From Planctomycetales bacterium (GTDB lineage: Bacteria; Planctomycetota; SBBH01), in the NCBI GenBank assembly GCA_005239795.1, contig SBBH01000049.1, positions 1 through 17,679 on the forward strand: a stretch of 17,679 nt of DNA. The letters are read 5' to 3'. The notes below the pieces were generated by a model, which made no database searches, was not told where the DNA came from, and worked only from the letters and a program-made list of their open reading frames with translations. A program made the translations under genes and the position numbers. Below are positions 1 through 7,016 of the stretch, piece after piece (positions within the stretch are counted from its first letter, which is position 1; every line of letters begins with the position of its first letter).

Positions 1-166
1 CCAGCCGGTTGAGGACGCTCACACACGGCTCGATCGAGTCCAGGATCGACCGCCCAGAGGACGGAGCGGTGGAGACGCCGCGCCCGTCGGGGATCGCGGC
101 AGGCGTCCTCTAGGCGGTCGATCCTGGACTCGATCGAGCCGTGTGTGAGCGTCCTCAACCGGCTGG
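1..166. repeat. 63-bp near-perfect inverted repeat at the window edge
   Basis: Positions 1-63 are the reverse complement of 104-166 with one mismatch (55 against 112); the loop is 64-103. It begins exactly at base 1 and lies inside the 3' part of the M48 protease frame. Inside a conserved coding region such a long palindrome is not expected. The likely reading is a fold-back (chimeric or assembly) artefact at a contig end, in which 1-63 is a false inverted copy of 104-166. A real palindrome cannot be excluded from sequence alone. Confidence 0.9.
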
Positions 167-1331
167 GCTGGCCTGAGAGCTTCGCGATCTTCGCGAGCGC
201 CTGTTGCATCCGGCGCGCGCTCCCGATCTGCGAAGCGCCCAGGAGATCCGCCTGTCTCTCGAAGCGCCGCGACAGGACCCCGAAAACTACGCCCCAGACG
301 AGGAGGACTGTTGCGCCGCTTTCGGCGGCATAATTCCAGAATCCGGGATCTGGCGGCGCCCGGCGCCCCTCCCAAAGAAGCAGGACCGTCATCGCCAAAA
401 GCGTGAAGAGAAAGTAGTGCACGAAGTGCCGCCCCCGGACATGTCCCAGCTCGTGGGCGAAAACCGCCTCGATCTCGGCGGGTTCGAGGCTTTCGATCAT
501 CGCATCGCTGATCACGATAAAAGAAAACCTCGGCAAGAGCCCCACCGTGCAGGCGTTCAAGACCGCCGAACGGGTGTCCCAGAGCATCACGCGCCGGTCC
601 GTGAAATCAACCGCGCGGGCGAGCCTCCCCAAGCGCTCGCGCAATTCCCCCTCCGGCAATGGTCTCACCGTCCACAAGAGACGCAGCACGAGCGGCATCA
701 GAAGATAGGCCCCCGTGATGAAGCTCGCATAGACGACCCACTGCCCCATCCCGCCGGGGAGGCGCGCCAAGACCCGCTTCAAAGGCCCCATGGGAAGGAC
801 CCCCAGAAAATCCACGAAAATAAGCATCAGGAAGATCCCGAGAATCGAGGAGGCGTACTGGCGGACCTGGAACAGGAGAAAGGACCCGATCGTGCCGCCA
901 TGGGGCCTGAGCCGGCGGTGGACCCCGTAGAGGGGGATCCACGTAGCCGCGAGCGCCACGAAAAACGGCGCCAGAAGCGCCGCCGCCTGCAGGGAAGCCG
1001 GCGCCTCGGAGAAACGCGGCTGCGCCAGGACCATGGCGCGCCATCCCAGGAAGAAAAACTGACAGGCATAGAGCGGCAGGAGCCCGGCGCGCAGAAGCGT
1101 CACGGTCCGCTGAAGCCGGAACAACCCAGAAGCGGTGTCGGCAAAGGCATTTGCCCGGTGCAGGGCCCGCGCCACCAGACCCCAGGCCAGGAAGCCGTAG
1201 GCCGTGGCGGCAGCGAGGCTTGTCCAGAGAGCGCTCGCAGGGGCCGCCCAGGCGATCGGCGTCACCGGCGGCTCTCCCTCGAAAAACGCCAGGATGAGGC
1301 AGAGCGCCGTCAGGATGAAGTAGGCGTACAT
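1..1331 (-). CDS. M48-family membrane zinc metalloprotease (3' end lost)
   Basis: The frame is open from an ATG at 1331 to the window edge, about 443 codons. The N-terminal 240 residues hold several hydrophobic segments, followed by a cytosolic-type peptidase core. HELGH at residues 293-297 supplies the two zinc histidines and the catalytic Glu, and FERQAD (Glu358, Asp362) supplies the third ligand motif of the family. A further hydrophobic segment lies between them. The later HGSIESR stretch is typical of CAAX-protease/HtpX-like M48 proteins of planctomycete type. The likely role is proteolysis of membrane or membrane-associated proteins. The last 20 or so codons (1-63) read through the inverted repeat and are probably not the true C-terminus. 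A TACAAT element 12 nt upstream and no Shine-Dalgarno suggest a leaderless start. Confidence 0.85.
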   Translation of the reverse strand, partial: MYAYFILTALCLILAFFEGEPPVTPIAWAAPASALWTSLAAATAYGFLAWGLVARALHRANAFADTASGLFRLQRTVTLLRAGLLPLYACQFFFLGWRAMVLAQPRFSEAPASLQAAALLAPFFVALAATWIPLYGVHRRLRPHGGTIGSFLLFQVRQYASSILGIFLMLIFVDFLGVLPMGPLKRVLARLPGGMGQWVVYASFITGAYLLMPLVLRLLWTVRPLPEGELRERLGRLARAVDFTDRRVMLWDTRSAVLNACTVGLLPRFSFIVISDAMIESLEPAEIEAVFAHELGHVRGRHFVHYFLFTLLAMTVLLLWEGRRAPPDPGFWNYAAESGATVLLVWGVVFGVLSRRFERQADLLGASQIGSARRMQQALAKIAKLSGQPSRLRTLTHGSIESRIDRLEDACRDPRRARRLHRSVLWAVDPGLDRAVCERPQPA

Positions 1332-1343
1332 TGATAGCAAGCG

Positions 1344-1349
1344 ATTGTA
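1344..1349 (-). promoter_or_regulatory. -10-like element of the M48 gene
   Basis: TACAAT on the minus strand lies 12 nt before the ATG at 1331. No convincing -35 is seen. The short distance implies a leaderless or near-leaderless mRNA. Confidence 0.4.
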
Positions 1350-1432
1350 GAGATTCCACCGTCATGCGACATGCGATGAAAAACAACTTCTTCTTTTCAC
1401 ACATGATGCATGACCCGTGACGCATGACAAAA

Positions 1433-1462
1433 CAGGGCGGAACCCTTCCGGGCCCCGCCCTG
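1433..1462. terminator. GC-rich hairpin between the M48 and FlgM-like genes
   Basis: An 8-bp perfect stem pairs 1433-1440 (CAGGGCGG) with 1455-1462, with a small CCC/GGG inner pairing in the 14-nt loop. It lies downstream of the minus-strand FlgM-like gene and upstream of the M48 gene. There is no T-tract, so a terminator role is only plausible. Confidence 0.35.
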
Positions 1463-1480
1463 CCCCTCTCACATCAGAAG

Positions 1481-1539
1481 AAGTGCTGAGTAGAAAGTGC
1501 TGAGTGCGGTGTGGGCCGGTGGCCATTCCACTCAGCACT
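1481..1539. repeat. Direct repeat plus inverted copy of GTGCTGAGT
   Basis: AAGTGCTGAGT occurs at 1481-1491 and again at 1495-1505, a 14-bp period. The reverse complement follows at 1529-1539, pairing perfectly with 1496-1506 (11-bp stem, 22-nt loop). The inverted arm could pair with either direct copy. It lies just downstream of the FlgM-like gene (minus strand). Confidence 0.75.
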
Positions 1540-1563
1540 CAGGACTCGAGACTCATTACTTCT

Positions 1564-1743
1564 TCAAAGCAAGTCTTTGATGAACCCCTCCAATATCGCG
1601 TCGATCTTTTCCTGGGTGTCGTATTCCCCCTTCCGGATCATCTCCTTGAGACGCACCACGCGGGCCGCTTGCTGCGGCGTTTCGGGCCCCTTGTGCCCTC
1701 CCTCGACCGCGACCGATTCCTGCCCGACCGTTTTCTTCCCCAT
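1564..1743 (-). CDS. Small FlgM-like anti-sigma factor (59 aa)
   Basis: ATG at 1743 is preceded by a strong purine-rich ribosome site, AGAGGAGAGGATCAC, which fixes the start. The 59-residue product has a Gly/Glu-rich N-terminus, then a basic helix and the pattern RLKEMIRKGEYDT followed by EKIDAILEGFIKDLL. That matches the C-terminal half of FlgM, which binds and inhibits the flagellar sigma factor (sigma-28). The protein is shorter than enterobacterial FlgM (about 97 aa) and is reduced almost to the sigma-binding part, as in short FlgM-like proteins of some other phyla. No flagellar genes are in the window. The family call rests on the helix pattern only. A different small helical regulator is possible. 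Confidence 0.65.
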   Translation of the reverse strand: MGKKTVGQESVAVEGGHKGPETPQQAARVVRLKEMIRKGEYDTQEKIDAILEGFIKDLL

Positions 1744-1981
1744 GTGATCCTCTCCTCTCTCTGAAAGGTTTATCGACCGCGGTTTTTCAGATCTGGATGG
1801 TCGGGGGAAACTTTTTCAAAAAGGCATTTGATGGTTTGGACGAGGACGCCCTAGGGATTGAGTTCCCGGATATGGCAACCACAAGTCAGGAGGGATTCGT
1901 CTGCGTCACCGTTCGCCGCGGGACACTGATCCCGAGCGGCGAACGACGATCCACGCGATGAACTTTTTTCGGAATCCGGCC

Positions 1982-1998
1982 GCGGCCCCCCGGGCCGC
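1982..1998. terminator. Hairpin after the secreted Lys/Pro-tailed gene
   Basis: GCGGCCC at 1982-1988 pairs with GGGCCGC at 1992-1998 around a 3-nt loop, beginning 10 nt past the stop of the minus-strand gene. On that strand the hairpin is not followed by a T-tract. It may be a GC-rich, Rho-assisted end. Confidence 0.35.
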
Positions 1999-2008
1999 TT
2001 TAGGAGCC

Positions 2009-2473
2009 TCACCCCTTCTTCGGGGGGGGAGGTTGCGATCCGCTGCTCTTCTTGGGCGGAGGTTTCTTGAGCGGGGGCTTTGCCGGCGGTTTCTTGGCGG
2101 GCCCCTTCTTCGCACCGGGTTTCGACAGATCCTTGTATTCGGGCGGCGGGTCCTCCACATCCTCAATGGAGGCGATGTCGGAACGCGGCACCGTCAGGCG
2201 CCCGCCGATAGAGAGCTCGATCACGACGGCGTCGCTTTCCCCCTGCGGCGCGGCTGGCTGCGGAGGCGCCGTCTGTGCTTCGCCCTCCTCCTCGGCCGGC
2301 TTCTCGTCATTCAGCAGCGGCAGGGGCGGAGGCGCCCCCTTTTGAATGATCCCGGTCAGGGTTTGACCGTTCGTGAGAGTGACCCGATCGGCGCGGGCGT
2401 CAAAGGCCGCCGCGGTTACGAGCGCCGCCGTCATGCCCAACGCTCTCCCCCCATTCCAGAAGCCGGCCCTCAT
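2009..2473 (-). CDS. Secreted hypothetical protein with Lys/Pro-rich tail
   Basis: The 154-aa product has an N-terminal signal-like stretch (Arg-containing start, then a short hydrophobic run ending near AAFDARA, residues 14-28). A segment reading DRVTLTNGQTLTGII follows, resembling the short beta-hairpin motif of many secreted proteins of Planctomycetota and Verrucomicrobiota. A Pro/Glu-rich linker leads to a second beta-like segment with VPRSDIASIED. The last 45 residues are almost all Lys, Pro, Gly and Ser, suggesting a disordered basic tail that may bind wall polymer or nucleic acid. A downstream ATG at 2434 has a better GGGGAGA ribosome site but would remove the charged n-region, so the longer start is kept. 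The ATG overlaps the stop of an upstream 72-codon frame by 4 nt. Function unknown. Confidence 0.7.
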   Translation of the reverse strand: MRAGFWNGGRALGMTAALVTAAAFDARADRVTLTNGQTLTGIIQKGAPPPLPLLNDEKPAEEEGEAQTAPPQPAAPQGESDAVVIELSIGGRLTVPRSDIASIEDVEDPPPEYKDLSKPGAKKGPAKKPPAKPPLKKPPPKKSSGSQPPPPKKG

Positions 2474-2514
2474 CGCAACATTATGCCCGGCCGCGGGTTT
2501 TTATCAAACAAGAA

Positions 2515-2544
2515 GGCGGCCGCCCCCTCCCAGAAGCGGCCGCC
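2515..2544. repeat. 9-bp GC hairpin upstream of the secreted gene
   Basis: GGCGGCCGC (2515-2523) pairs perfectly with GCGGCCGCC (2536-2544) around a 12-nt loop. CCCTTTTTG follows on the plus strand 8-10 nt later. It could end plus-strand transcription, but no plus-strand gene precedes it, or it could fold in the 5' leader of the minus-strand gene. Confidence 0.5.
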
Positions 2545-2601
2545 GCCCCGTCCCTTTTTGCACGGTGTTCGCGACAGGGCGCTGTGTTGACAACCTTTCG
2601 G

Positions 2602-2645
2602 CTGGCTCGTGTTGAGCCAGACGATTTTGCGCACACGCAAAATCG
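2602..2645. repeat. Two tandem perfect hairpins (REP-like or structured leader)
   Basis: CTGGCTC (2602-2608) pairs with GAGCCAG (2614-2620) around 5 nt. One base later CGATTTTGCG (2622-2631) pairs with CGCAAAATCG (2636-2645) around CACA. Both stems are perfect and nearly abut. They lie upstream of the proposed cysteine-synthase promoter, so they are not part of its mRNA; on the minus strand they could lie in the leader of the gene ending at 2009. No U-tract follows on either strand. Confidence 0.75.
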
Positions 2646-2697
2646 CCTGTGTCGAAGCACTCGTGGTGAGCGAAGAAATCTTGATCATGTATATGGC

Positions 2698-2727
2698 TTG
2701 AAGACTTCTGAGTCGAACCACTAGCAT
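2698..2727 (+). promoter_or_regulatory. Promoter of the cysteine-synthase-family gene, leaderless
   Basis: TTGAAG at 2698-2703, an 18-bp spacer and TAGCAT at 2722-2727 form a sigma-70-type promoter. The GTG start follows after only 9 nt, so transcription would begin at or next to the start codon. No Shine-Dalgarno precedes it. Confidence 0.5.
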
Positions 2728-2736
2728 CCCTCGCCC

Positions 2737-3696
2737 GTGCGCCCTCTTCTTCCGGACATCCTCGGCGCGGTCGGCGAAACTCCCTTGGTGGCGCTTGAGC
2801 GCCTGGGCCGGGGGCTCCCCGGGCGCGTCGCCGCCAAGATCGAGTACGCCAACCCCGGCGCGAGCGTCAAGGACCGACCGGCCCTGCGGATCATCCAGGA
2901 CGCCGAAAAGGCGAAAACCCTCAAGAGGGGGCAGACCGTCATCGAGCGCACGAGCGGCAACATGGGGACGGGCCTCGCGATCGCCTGCGCCGTGAAGGAG
3001 TATCCCCTCGTCGTCGTGATGTCGACGGGGAACAGCCTGGAGCGCGTCCGGATGCTGCGCGCGCTCGGCGCTAAGGTCGTCCGGATCCCGCAGGTGGACG
3101 GCAAACCCGGCCAGGTCACAAGCCGCGACCTCCAGGCGGTCGAGAAGGCGACGATCGCCCTTCAGAAGAAGCTCGGGGCCTTCCGGGCCGACCAGTTTGT
3201 GAACCCCAGCGTGATCAAATCCCACTATCAAGGGACCGGGCGCGAGATCTGGGAGCAGACCCGGGGCCGGGTGGATCTCTTCGTCTCGGTCGCGGGCTCC
3301 GCCGGGACCTTCATGGGCGCGGCGACCTATCTCAAGAAGCGAAAACCCTCCATCCAGGCGATCGCGGTCGAACCTGCCAAAGCGGCGATCCTTTCCGGAA
3401 AGGTCAAGAACCCCGGGCGGCACAAGCTCCAGGGGGTCGGATACGCCGAGATCCCCGCGCTCTACGACGCTAGGTATTGCGACGGCTACATCCAGGTCAC
3501 GGACCGCGAGGCGGCCGACACCGCGCGAAAACTCGCCCGCCGCGAGGGGATCTTCTGCGGCTTCACCTCGGGCGCCAACGTCGCGGCGGCGTTGAAGCTC
3601 GCGCGTAAGGCCCGCCGCGGCGCGTTGATCGTCACCGTGATCTGCGACTCGGGACTTAAATATCTGAGCACCGATCTTTTTCCACAGAGAGAGTGA
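2737..3696 (+). CDS. Cysteine-synthase-family PLP-dependent beta-replacing enzyme
   Basis: The 319-aa length fits CysK/CysM (about 300-320). The fold-type II signatures are in order: NPGASVKDR (residues 39-47, Lys45 as the PLP Schiff-base Lys), TSGNMG (72-77, substrate loop), a phosphate-binding loop AGSAGT (186-191), VEP (211-213), HKLQGVGYAEIP (229-240) and TSGA (277-280). The expected reaction is replacement of the acetyl or phosphate group of O-acetylserine or O-phosphoserine by sulfide. Two departures are visible: Met in TSGN(T)G and a Ser/Ala-rich phosphate loop where CysK has GTGGT. A different nucleophile or substrate (as in SbnA-like or cystathionine beta-synthase-like members) is possible, so no symbol is given. 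It starts at GTG, apparently leaderless, and stands alone before tRNA-Val. Confidence 0.88.
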   Translation: MRPLLPDILGAVGETPLVALERLGRGLPGRVAAKIEYANPGASVKDRPALRIIQDAEKAKTLKRGQTVIERTSGNMGTGLAIACAVKEYPLVVVMSTGNSLERVRMLRALGAKVVRIPQVDGKPGQVTSRDLQAVEKATIALQKKLGAFRADQFVNPSVIKSHYQGTGREIWEQTRGRVDLFVSVAGSAGTFMGAATYLKKRKPSIQAIAVEPAKAAILSGKVKNPGRHKLQGVGYAEIPALYDARYCDGYIQVTDREAADTARKLARREGIFCGFTSGANVAAALKLARKARRGALIVTVICDSGLKYLSTDLFPQRE

Positions 3697-3742
3697 CTTG
3701 CGATTTGAGACCCTGGCCCGGACCTGCCTGTGCACGCTTATC

Positions 3743-3770
3743 TTGAACGTCGCTCCAAGGCGGCTACACT
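3743..3770 (+). promoter_or_regulatory. Promoter of tRNA-Val
   Basis: TTGAAC at 3743-3748, a 16-bp spacer and TACACT at 3765-3770, followed 19 nt later by the mature tRNA 5' end, leaving a short 5' leader for RNase P. Confidence 0.55.
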
Positions 3771-3789
3771 GTCCGGCTCTCGTCTTCCC

Positions 3790-3863
3790 GGGCGTTTAGC
3801 TCAGCTGGCTAGAGCACCAGCTCGACAAGCTGGGGGTCGCAGGTTCGAGCCCTGCAACGCCCA
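3790..3863 (+). tRNA. tRNA-Val(GAC)
   Basis: A 74-nt cloverleaf. Acceptor arm GGGCGTT (3790-3796) pairs with AACGCCC (3856-3862), with discriminator A at 3863. The D arm GCTC/GAGC, anticodon stem CCAGC/GCTGG with loop TCGACAA (anticodon GAC at 3824-3826), a 5-nt variable loop and T arm GCAGG/CCTGC around TTCGAGC are all intact. The 3' CCA is not encoded. It borders the accessory stretch to its right, a common integration target, but no duplicated tRNA end was spotted. Confidence 0.96.
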
Positions 3864-4210
3864 TTTTGAAATCCCGCGCAATCCGACGCAACCAGGCGAA
3901 CCGTTACGCGCTTGCGGCGACTCGGGCGATCCTCGGCCGCCCGCCCCGACCGCTGGAAATTGCAGCGGATTGAGCCCAATTGCATCCTCGCCCGCCAAGG
4001 TTCCGCCAAGGGATTTGAGCCGAGGGGAAGCCACAGGTTCACCGTGCCAAATCTCTTCCAGCTAATCCGGTTCGCCGATGTCTTCCTGGATCCCTGGATT
4101 GTGTCCGCACTGCGTGCACAATTGGGCTGGATGCATTTTCGGCAGATCCTCGCCGTACACGACCCGTGTCGTGGCACGGACTTGGGCGATCAACTCCCAA
4201 GGGATTTGCG
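3864..4210. other. Gene-poor stretch between tRNA-Val and the SNF2 gene
   Basis: No convincing gene. A minus-strand frame continues just past the SNF2 stop and ends at 4062; its last residues include a CTQCGH half zinc-ribbon motif. From a TTG at 4193 it would give about 43 aa, without a clear ribosome site. It may be a tiny gene, a decayed tail or chance. No integrase, att repeat or RNA structure was seen here. Confidence 0.35.
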
Positions 4211-6664
4211 TTATCCGAAAGCCTTTGCCAGCTGGCCGAGCAGATCGGAAACCTTCCGAAGGATCGGTTCCGACGGCATCGGGAGCTTCAGGAAGGGTTG
4301 GCCCGTCTTGGGATCCCGTTCCACGAGGGATTCCAGGCGCAATGAGCGCGTCTTGGCGACCGGGGTGCGGGCGTGACCGTTATTCAGTTTCTTCCCGAGC
4401 GCATCGAGGAAACGCAGGCCTCCTTCGACCAAACCGGCGAGCGCGTCGGTCTGGGCAGCAGTTTGCGATTTCCACGGTGTCCGGACAGCCTCCGGGCCTT
4501 TGGGCCTCGCCTGATCCTGTCCGTTTGTTTCTGGGATCCCCGTTACGGCCGAAGGGTCCTGGCTCGTCTCGGTGGTAAGCCGTTCCACAGATTCCATGAA
4601 CCGCTTGAGCCTGGAGGCGCCCAGGAGCACCTCGCTCCGGTCGCCGTCCAGGACCCCCGCGAAAAGCGACCGCTTGAATTTCAGCAGATCCAGCATCCCG
4701 TGCTCGATCGTCCCCTCCGAGATATAGTTGAACACCTGCACCGTCCGGTGTTGCCCCAGCCGGTGGGCGCGGCCGATCCTCTGCTCCAGGACCGCCGGGT
4801 TCCAGGGCTGATCCATGCTGACGACGGTTGTCGCGACCTGGAGGTTCAGACCCACGCCGCCAGCATCCGTGGAAAGGAAGATGCGGCAGTCCGGGTCCTC
4901 GCGGAATCTTTGGATCAGATCCTTTCTCTTTGGTCCCGGGACGCCTCCGTGGAAAAGGACATAACCCCACTTCCGAACCCTCAGGCGCCTGACGAGGATC
5001 TCGTGCGTCCGGAGCCACTGGCTGAAGACGATCACCTTGCCGGACCGTTCGAAAAGATCGGAGAGAAGCGCCATGAGATCGTCCGCTTTCGTGCCATGGT
5101 CGCTCGTGGGATCCAGGAGGTAGGAGCTGTTGCAGGACATCCGCATCCGCTGGAGGGCGATCATGAGGAACCGCTGGTCCTTTTCGGAAAGGAATCCGAA
5201 GCGGCGCCACCGCTGGACGATCCGCCCGACGATCTCGGCGTTTTCCTCATGGTGGCGCGTCTGCTCGCTCGTCATGGGGACGAAGAAGTTTTTCACCACG
5301 CGCCCGGGGAGTTGCTTCAAGACCTCTTGTTTGTTGCGCCGAAGCAGGATCGGCTTCAACGTCTGGTTGATCCGGTCGAGGTTCCGGTAGCCGGTTACTT
5401 TTCCAGCCTCGTCAAGGATCTGGTGCTCGGCCAGGAACCGGAACATCGGCCCCAGGTGGAAGCGGTCGACGAACTCGACGATGGAATGGAGCTCCTCGAG
5501 GCGGTTTTCCAGGGGCGTCCCGGTGAGGACGATCGCATACTCCGAGGGGATCTGCTTGACGGTGCGCGCGGCGCGCGTCTTCCAGTTCTTGATCCGTTGC
5601 GCCTCGTCGAGGATGACGAGGTCCGGTTTCCACGCGAGGATCGATTTCAGATCCCGGTGGACGACCTCGTAGTTGGCGATCTTGAAGAAACCCGGCTCCC
5701 GGTAGCGCTCGGCGCGGACGGCGAGAGAGCCCTGCACGATGGTCGCCGAGCGGTCGGTCGCGCGTTCGATTTCTTCCTTCCACTGGTGTTTCAAGGAAGT
5801 CGGGCAGACCACCAGGACCCGCTCGATGCCGACGGTGCGCGCCAGGATCTCCGCAGCCCCGATCGCCTGGAACGTCTTCCCGAGCCCCATCTCGTCGGCG
5901 ATCAGACTTCGTCCGGCGCGGGCCGCGAAGCGCGCCCCTTCCTCTTGATAGGGATAGAGGCCGATCTTCAACAACTTGTCCAGGGAACCGATTTTCGGGA
6001 AATGCGCGTCGACGAGCGCGCGCAACCTCTCCTGGTCCCGCACCTGCGCCGCGTAATCGATCGCGTCCGCGTAGCAACGGACCTCGTGGCCGTTCGACTT
6101 GACTGTTTCGAGCAACCTATCGAAGCGCCGATAGGCCTGAAGGCGAAGGATCCCTGTGCCGTCGAAATGGCGGCGCATCCTCGCCAGAAGCGAGGGAGGG
6201 CATTCCTTCCCGGCCCGGAAGGCGATCTCGCGCTTGGCGCCGTGGCGCAGGTAGATTTCGGAGTAGACTGGGTGGAACCCCTTGGCCAAAGCGGCCTTTG
6301 CGCCTGGTTTGCGCTCCAGCTTCCCCAGCATGAACTCGACGTGCTTGCAGGTCCCGAGAGTGTTCACGGCGAAGTCGGGGCAGGAGCAGTAGTTGTCTCC
6401 GGGGTTCGCCCCCCGGATCGCGATACGGTAGGTGCGGCCACTCTCGGGGTTCGTCACCGCGAACTCCGAGAAGACCGGATCCTTCCCGACGTTCTTGGCG
6501 CGGAACGGCTGGAGGCGTCCGAACTGATGCCGGAGGCCGCGTTGCCACGCTTCCAAGGACATCCCCTCCGGCTTTTTCGTGCGCGAGAGAAGGGGCTTCG
6601 TCTTCGTTCTGGTTTTCGGCTCGATGTGTCGAAGTGGCGCTAAAGCGGTTCCAGTCCCAGGCAT
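4211..6664 (-). CDS. SWIM zinc finger plus SNF2-family helicase
   Basis: Counting from the longest frame (ATG at 6754, 847 aa), a SWIM zinc finger lies at 123-138 (Cys123, Cys125, Cys136, His138). The SNF2 ATPase follows: Walker A in DEMGLGKT (287-294), the DEAQ box (383-386), TGTPLENR (411-418), the C-terminal lobe with FHGG (601-604), and motif VI QRIGRAHRLGQ (658-668). All key residues are present. SNF2 enzymes translocate on duplex DNA; in bacteria SWIM-SNF2 proteins include RapA/HepA-like and defence-linked members, so remodelling of protein-DNA complexes or anti-phage action is possible. The start at 6664 (817 aa) is preferred because the longer form overlaps the helicase remnant and TATCAT lies 11 nt upstream; ATG at 6562 is another option. 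The extra C-terminal 125 residues are of unknown function. Confidence 0.9.
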   Translation of the reverse strand: MPGTGTALAPLRHIEPKTRTKTKPLLSRTKKPEGMSLEAWQRGLRHQFGRLQPFRAKNVGKDPVFSEFAVTNPESGRTYRIAIRGANPGDNYCSCPDFAVNTLGTCKHVEFMLGKLERKPGAKAALAKGFHPVYSEIYLRHGAKREIAFRAGKECPPSLLARMRRHFDGTGILRLQAYRRFDRLLETVKSNGHEVRCYADAIDYAAQVRDQERLRALVDAHFPKIGSLDKLLKIGLYPYQEEGARFAARAGRSLIADEMGLGKTFQAIGAAEILARTVGIERVLVVCPTSLKHQWKEEIERATDRSATIVQGSLAVRAERYREPGFFKIANYEVVHRDLKSILAWKPDLVILDEAQRIKNWKTRAARTVKQIPSEYAIVLTGTPLENRLEELHSIVEFVDRFHLGPMFRFLAEHQILDEAGKVTGYRNLDRINQTLKPILLRRNKQEVLKQLPGRVVKNFFVPMTSEQTRHHEENAEIVGRIVQRWRRFGFLSEKDQRFLMIALQRMRMSCNSSYLLDPTSDHGTKADDLMALLSDLFERSGKVIVFSQWLRTHEILVRRLRVRKWGYVLFHGGVPGPKRKDLIQRFREDPDCRIFLSTDAGGVGLNLQVATTVVSMDQPWNPAVLEQRIGRAHRLGQHRTVQVFNYISEGTIEHGMLDLLKFKRSLFAGVLDGDRSEVLLGASRLKRFMESVERLTTETSQDPSAVTGIPETNGQDQARPKGPEAVRTPWKSQTAAQTDALAGLVEGGLRFLDALGKKLNNGHARTPVAKTRSLRLESLVERDPKTGQPFLKLPMPSEPILRKVSDLLGQLAKAFG

Positions 6665-6675
6665 ACCGAGGGCCG

Positions 6676-6681
6676 ATGATA
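6676..6681 (-). promoter_or_regulatory. -10-like element of the SNF2 gene
   Basis: TATCAT on the minus strand lies 11 nt before the ATG at 6664, just past the stop of the helicase remnant. The -35 is not clear. It fits a leaderless start. Confidence 0.35.
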
Positions 6682-6683
6682 TT

Positions 6684-6947
6684 TCAGGCGCTCCCCTCCG
6701 TCCACAACGCTTGATCGCCCCTCTCTTCACGAACGACAAACCCCAGTGACTCATAGGCCTTCATCCGTCTCTGGTTCATTTTCTTCAAGGCGGGCACAGC
6801 GAGATCGGCATAGTCATAGACACGCACCTCGCGCTTGCCGGGCCACTGGCGCAGGAGCCGTCCGACGTACTGCACCACACGCCCGTGAAATGAAATCGGG
6901 AAGGCCAGGAAGAGGGTCTCGATCTGGGGGCAGTCGAACCCACCACC
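6684..6947 (-). pseudogene. C-terminal stub of an SF2 (DEAD/DEAH) helicase
   Basis: About 88 codons end at a TGA at 6684. They read GGFDCPQIETLFLAFP, then helicase motif VI QYVGRLLR, then REVRVYDYADLAVPALKKM and a terminal MKAYESLGF. This is the last part of long SF2 helicases, of the type also found fused to archaeo-eukaryotic primases in TOTE conflict systems. Family members read ATGx(3)GEGFD before this point; here similarity stops abruptly near 6945, so the ATPase lobe and most of the second lobe are missing. No start codon or ribosome site fits. It is a truncated remnant between the SNF2 and AbiE genes. Confidence 0.8.
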
Positions 6948-7016
6948 GAGGGGCCGACGATGCCTGGAACGTGGCGGCGATCCTCTGGCGGCTTTTTCAG
7001 GGAGCCCGCCGGGGCG

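Noticed and set aside
607..1425. A 272-codon minus-strand frame overlapping the M48 gene
   Set aside because: It is out of frame with the HELGH-bearing protein and has the Arg/Gly/Pro-rich composition of a high-GC shadow frame.
1744..1830. GTCGATAA upstream of the FlgM-like gene as a sigma-28 -10 box
   Set aside because: It resembles the consensus GCCGATAA, but no matching -35 lies at the right distance.
1797..1961. A 54-codon plus-strand frame starting at an ATG
   Set aside because: No ribosome site and no recognisable pattern; could be chance.
3809..4177. A 122-codon minus-strand frame across tRNA-Val
   Set aside because: It overlaps a perfect tRNA gene; the RARTCDPQL-like ending is the usual translation of an antisense tRNA.
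4373..6643. A 756-codon plus-strand frame antisense to the SNF2 gene
   Set aside because: Long antisense frames are common in high-GC genes; the opposite strand carries all SNF2 motifs, and this one shows none.
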